NCBI RefSeq assembly: GCF_029269825.1 | Contig: NZ_JARJHU010000008.1 | Span: 558,001 to 622,000 of the forward strand | Source: Pedobacter sp. JY14-1 | GTDB lineage: Bacteria; Bacteroidota; Bacteroidia; Sphingobacteriales; Sphingobacteriaceae | Reading direction: 5' to 3' | DNA length: 64,000 nt | Part shown: piece after piece, positions 60,958 to 64,000 of the stretch | Numbering within the stretch: the first letter of the stretch is position 1 | Layout: each line of letters begins with the position of its first letter | The notes under the pieces: model-generated | What the model saw: only the letters and a program-made list of their open reading frames with translations | Databases searched by the model: none | Told to the model about the DNA's origin: nothing | Made by a program: the position numbers and the translations under genes

Positions 60958-61728
60958 TTACAGGGTCCCCAAGTTCAGAAAATGGTCAAAAGTATCTCCT
61001 CTAAGCCCAAGGCGTATAGTTTCCAGGGGAATCACTTCGGCGGGGGCAATATTGCCCAGGTTTACATTAGAGCCGAGCAATTTAATAAACCATACCTGTT
61101 GTTCCTTTTGCGGGGCCTCCCAGATAATGGTTTCTTCCGGTATCTGTGTCAGGATTTCGTCTACAAGACCTTCCCTGACTTCACCCGAACCCCTGTAAAT
61201 ACCCACATTTCCACCTTCCCTGGCTTCTGCGATCACTTTCCAGGAACCTGCATCAATCTCTGCCTGCATTAACTTTATCCACTTATAAGGCGCAAATATC
61301 TTTGCCGCATCTTTAGAGCCTACCTCGGAAATCACGGTCACCTGTTCGGCAAGCTTACGGATATATTCACATTTCTGGTCATGTTCAATGCTGATCGATC
61401 CATCTGAAACCTCCACGTATTCCATATTGAACTGGTCCAGCACACGGCGGTAGTCATCAAACTGGTTCCGGATGACGAAAGCCTCGAACAAGGTGCCGCC
61501 AAAATAGGTGGGGATACCCGCAGCTTTATAAATGGCCAGCTTCTCCTTAAGATGAGGCGTTACAAAAGAAGTTGCCCATCCCAACTTAACAATGTCAGTA
61601 TGTATTCCCGCAACGTCTATGAAATCTTCTGTCTGCCTCTTGCTGAGTCCTTTATCCATAACCATCGTAATGCCTTTATTCCGTGGCTTTACCGGTCTTT
61701 CTGGTAAACTGTTCAATGGGTAATTCAT
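60958..61728 (-). CDS. Phosphosulfolactate synthase (ComA)-like protein
   Basis: A 256-residue TIM-barrel protein of the ComA family. Relatives in methanogens add sulfite to phosphoenolpyruvate in coenzyme M synthesis. Family-like segments are GITMVMDKGLS, DIVKLGWATSF, IPTYFGGTLFEAF and EVSDGSISI. The ATG at 61728 begins the conserved part. The organism does not make coenzyme M as far as this window shows, so the product may be another sulfonate or a different reaction (inference). Confidence 0.82.
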   Translation of the reverse strand: MNYPLNSLPERPVKPRNKGITMVMDKGLSKRQTEDFIDVAGIHTDIVKLGWATSFVTPHLKEKLAIYKAAGIPTYFGGTLFEAFVIRNQFDDYRRVLDQFNMEYVEVSDGSISIEHDQKCEYIRKLAEQVTVISEVGSKDAAKIFAPYKWIKLMQAEIDAGSWKVIAEAREGGNVGIYRGSGEVREGLVDEILTQIPEETIIWEAPQKEQQVWFIKLLGSNVNLGNIAPAEVIPLETIRLGLRGDTFDHFLNLGTL

Positions 61729-61796
61729 ATTGCTGACAAAGGTGAAAAAAAATGAACAGTTTTTTACCAGCACCTGCCAAAAAACTGCCCCATCTC

Positions 61797-63200
61797 TTAT
61801 TTTATATAACGGCTGATCACCTGCAATACCGAGGCATTTTCCTGAAGCTGAGGAAGATATTCAAACAGAATGTGGTGTTTTTCAGGATCTGCAGAAAGCG
61901 CAGTCTCCAAATAAACCATAGCTTCATTTTTTTCTCCCATCGCGAAAAGATAAGCTACCATTCTATAATACAGCTCAGCTGAATCCGGATTGTTTTTAAT
62001 GGCATCTGCAATGGCTTCAGAAGCTTCAAGCAGTTTGCCCTGTTCATAAAGTACAGTGGAAAAGTCGAGCCAGGCCTCAACATCTAAAGGATTATATTCC
62101 AAAACTTTATAGTAAGCCTCAACAGATTGTTCGATTTGTCCGAGCTTATAATTGGCGTCTGCAATCGCAAACCAGAAATCAGGATTTTCAGCATCCAGCT
62201 CTACAGCTTTTTTGTAAAAATGAAGTGACTCAAAGTACCGTTCCTCAAAATTGAGGGTTACACCAATGCCAAACCATGCATCAGCCATATTCGGGTCCAT
62301 TTTTACAGACTTTTTATAATAAGACCTGGCCTCGTCCATCTTTTCCAGCTTTTCGTAACATTCGCCGATTGCGCAATAGGTATCTGCATTTGGCTTTTCA
62401 TACTCGAATGTCTGCCTGTAAACTTCTATGGCCTCGGCAAAGCGGTCAAGCTGCACAAGCGCATTTCCCTTATTGTAATAGGCAGAAGCAAAGCTATCCT
62501 TGATCAGTATCGCATAATCATAGGCATCAATTGCTTTTTCATAAAGCTCCAGCTTATGATAGGAATTGGCAAGGTTATACCACGCTGCATAAGAATAGGG
62601 GTCATTATCAATGTATTCCTGATAAAACTTAATGCTTTCCTCCTGCTTATCCAGAATATCATAACAAAAGGCCAGCTCATACAGCCCATCTTTATTTTCC
62701 ATATTCTGTTCCAGGCTCTGCTTGATGTAGACGATGGCATTTTCGTAGTCGAGCATGTTCTGATATACATAGGCAATCTGAAGCAGGATCTCGTCTGTAG
62801 TCTCAGCAAACTCCAGGGCTTTCTGAAAATTTTCCAGCGCTTCTGAATAACGCTCCAGGGTATTGAATATATTTCCCCTCAGTACATAAATATCTGCATC
62901 GGAAGCCTCCAGCATCTCTGCCTTCTGTAAGGAAAGAAAAGCCCTTTCAAACTGATCTGTCACATAAAAGAGCTGTGCCTGCTTGACCAGGAACACGGAG
63001 GCATAGGGATGCTGACTGATGGCATATTCCACTACCTGAAGTGCCTTAACCGGATCGTTCTTGTCTATATAGTAGTCAATAATATTTTCAAAGGCTTGGG
63101 CATCAAAAAAATATTGGTCCTGGTTTCGTATCATCTCCTCGTAGCGCTCTACCGAACGCTGCGCATCGTCACTAAAATCAAAGTAAAATTCCTCTTCCAT
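61797..63200 (-). CDS. TPR-repeat protein, cytoplasmic
   Basis: A 467-residue protein made of about twelve tandem tetratricopeptide repeats, for example ADAWFGIGVTLNFEERYFES and PDFWFAIADANYKLGQIEQS, after an acidic N-terminus (MEEEFYFDFSDDAQ). No signal peptide or membrane helix is present from the ATG at 63200; the longer frame to 63293 would add a hydrophobic stretch encoded by intergenic-like sequence, which I consider spurious. It probably serves as a protein-binding scaffold. The gene is more AT-rich than those around it. Confidence 0.8.
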   Translation of the reverse strand: MEEEFYFDFSDDAQRSVERYEEMIRNQDQYFFDAQAFENIIDYYIDKNDPVKALQVVEYAISQHPYASVFLVKQAQLFYVTDQFERAFLSLQKAEMLEASDADIYVLRGNIFNTLERYSEALENFQKALEFAETTDEILLQIAYVYQNMLDYENAIVYIKQSLEQNMENKDGLYELAFCYDILDKQEESIKFYQEYIDNDPYSYAAWYNLANSYHKLELYEKAIDAYDYAILIKDSFASAYYNKGNALVQLDRFAEAIEVYRQTFEYEKPNADTYCAIGECYEKLEKMDEARSYYKKSVKMDPNMADAWFGIGVTLNFEERYFESLHFYKKAVELDAENPDFWFAIADANYKLGQIEQSVEAYYKVLEYNPLDVEAWLDFSTVLYEQGKLLEASEAIADAIKNNPDSAELYYRMVAYLFAMGEKNEAMVYLETALSADPEKHHILFEYLPQLQENASVLQVISRYIK

Positions 63201-63416
63201 CTCTTGAATAATTAAAGAACAGATCCCTGTGTTAGCTATACACCATAAGTTTACAATAATAAACCACAGAAGCCAGCAAATAATTATCAACATTCACACA
63301 GCAAAGTGCCTAAATTACTGATAATACAACGGATAGCTTTATCTCCTACGTTCACAAATAACGGGAATCTACCCTGAAAACAGGTAATCTTCAGGTCAAG
63401 AAAAAGGAAGCGGGCT

Positions 63417-63995
63417 TTACCTGCCCTTCAGCATAATACTGGTCATTTCATTTTTTAGGGAATCAAGGCTGGTCCTGGCAGCGGTGAGGTGTGTTGCGTC
63501 CAACCTTGAGATACGGTCTTTAAGCAAGGTATGGTCTAAGGTATTGCCACTCAGCTTAAGATCTGCATTACCCACTGTATAAGTATAAAGGCTTTCCGTA
63601 TCTGCTTTTACATCGGCACGGGCATCATCCCTAAGCAATACCTGGAGGTACTTCAGGTTTAACTGCCCGGTTGTCTTTACTTCTGCTTTTTCACAGGCAT
63701 CGATGCGGTGCAGGTCCTTTACAACAACGGTTACAACGATGCGATCGGTCCCCTTACCATGGATCATCAGAGTATAGCCCCTTTTCGTAACCGAGAGATT
63801 CCTGCGATCAAAATCACTTTCTACGGTAACGCCCTCTCTTTTTCCCTGGGACAGCAAAACAGTAACATTTCCGCTTACTTTGATCCGGTTATAAGCAATG
63901 GCCGTTTCCTTTCCCGGCGCTTCATTTTTTACTGCAGCAGCGGCAACTTTAGCCGAGTTCAGGAACAAAGCAGTTGCGATCAGGGTACCAGTCAA
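63417..63995 (-). CDS. DUF2807 adhesin-like protein (5' partial)
   Basis: At least 192 residues of a head-GIN (DUF2807) domain, a right-handed beta-helix-like repeat found in exported Bacteroidota proteins. Visible are YNRIKVSGNVTVLLSQGKREGV, DLHRIDACEKAEVKTTGQL and the alternating short strands after it. The frame stays open to the window edge, so the signal peptide and start lie beyond position 64000; the TTG at 63995 is not a convincing start. Confidence 0.75.
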   Translation of the reverse strand: MTGTLIATALFLNSAKVAAAAVKNEAPGKETAIAYNRIKVSGNVTVLLSQGKREGVTVESDFDRRNLSVTKRGYTLMIHGKGTDRIVVTVVVKDLHRIDACEKAEVKTTGQLNLKYLQVLLRDDARADVKADTESLYTYTVGNADLKLSGNTLDHTLLKDRISRLDATHLTAARTSLDSLKNEMTSIMLKGR

Positions 63996-64000
63996 TGTAT

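Noticed and set aside
61735..61795. Hairpin CAGTTTTTT/AAAAAACTG after the TPR gene as a terminator
   Set aside because: The stem is almost all A-T with a 13-base loop; although T-rich sequence follows on the minus strand, stability looks too low to call it.
63360..63400. Short inverted repeat TACCTG/CAGGTA-like between the TPR and DUF2807 genes
   Set aside because: Stem is imperfect and no T run follows on the minus strand; too weak for a terminator.
1..64000. Insertion sequences, prophage, CRISPR arrays, rRNA and toxin-antitoxin pairs
   Set aside because: I looked for transposase, integrase, repeat-spacer and rRNA signals in gene products and intergenic spaces and saw none; the window reads as core chromosome.

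Overview
The window is a stretch of ordinary chromosome from a Bacteroidota bacterium, most likely a relative of the Sphingobacteriaceae (inference). The support is: type IX secretion and gliding genes (porV, gldJ, gldD), Bacteroidota-type promoters (TTG/TTTG, about 19 bp, TAnnTTTG), futalosine-route menaquinone genes, a 14-subunit complex I with a very short NuoG, and a glucosamine-6-phosphate deaminase fused to a PIG-L deacetylase domain. I see no insertion sequence, prophage, CRISPR array or rRNA. One tRNA (Asp, GTC) is present. Only one gene-free stretch exceeds 300 bases (31717-32041).

Layout. 1-5.5 kb (+): a three-gene amide-ligase cluster (YbdK-like carboxylate-amine ligase cut by the left edge, class I glutamine amidotransferase, ATP-grasp-like protein), then a small Cys-rich membrane protein, a Crp/Fnr regulator, YceI and pirin. 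5.5-9 kb: ispF and porV (-) facing away from gldJ (+). 9-12.9 kb (-): dedA, ppa, a CorC-type CBS protein, rsmE, DUF4159. 12.9-25.8 kb (-): all fourteen nuo genes, nuoA to nuoN, with a terminator-like hairpin between nuoA and nuoB. 25.8-31.8 kb (-): exbB-exbD-exbD-tonB followed by a small membrane protein, a PstS-like lipoprotein and a large TPR protein. 32-33.3 kb (-): a lipid kinase and a SUI1/YciH protein. 33.3-34.8 kb (+): metK behind a SAM-II-type riboswitch. 34.9-38.9 kb: a short conserved protein, tRNA-Asp, prfA, lpxH, then a flavin ferredoxin reductase with its ferredoxin. 38.9-42.2 kb (-): S41 protease, CsbD-like protein, anmK. 42.4-47.3 kb (+): nagB/PIG-L fusion and an M16 peptidase with an elaborate 60-bp dyad at its promoter. 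47.3-53.7 kb: GH10-like hydrolase, coiled-coil membrane protein, 1239-residue histidine kinase. 53.7-57.3 kb: fabD, folE, queD (-) and mqnB, mqnD (+). 57.3-63.2 kb (-): TPR protein, ComA-like synthase, aroE, gldD, MBL hydrolase, LolC-type permease, lipoprotein. The right edge cuts an adhesin-like DUF2807 gene.

How the parts fit. Complex I feeds the menaquinone made by the futalosine route (mqnB, mqnD). The TonB/ExbBD system spends the resulting proton gradient on outer-membrane work. AnmK and the NagB fusion recycle cell-wall amino sugars. PorV, GldJ and GldD belong to the secretion/gliding machine.

The points most worth a second look are the SAM-II-like leader of metK, the tandem operator dyads before the M16 peptidase, the amide-ligase cluster at the left edge, the missing catalytic Asp in the NagB fusion, and strand composition that switches sign near both ends of a block at roughly 10-42 kb, independent of gene direction.
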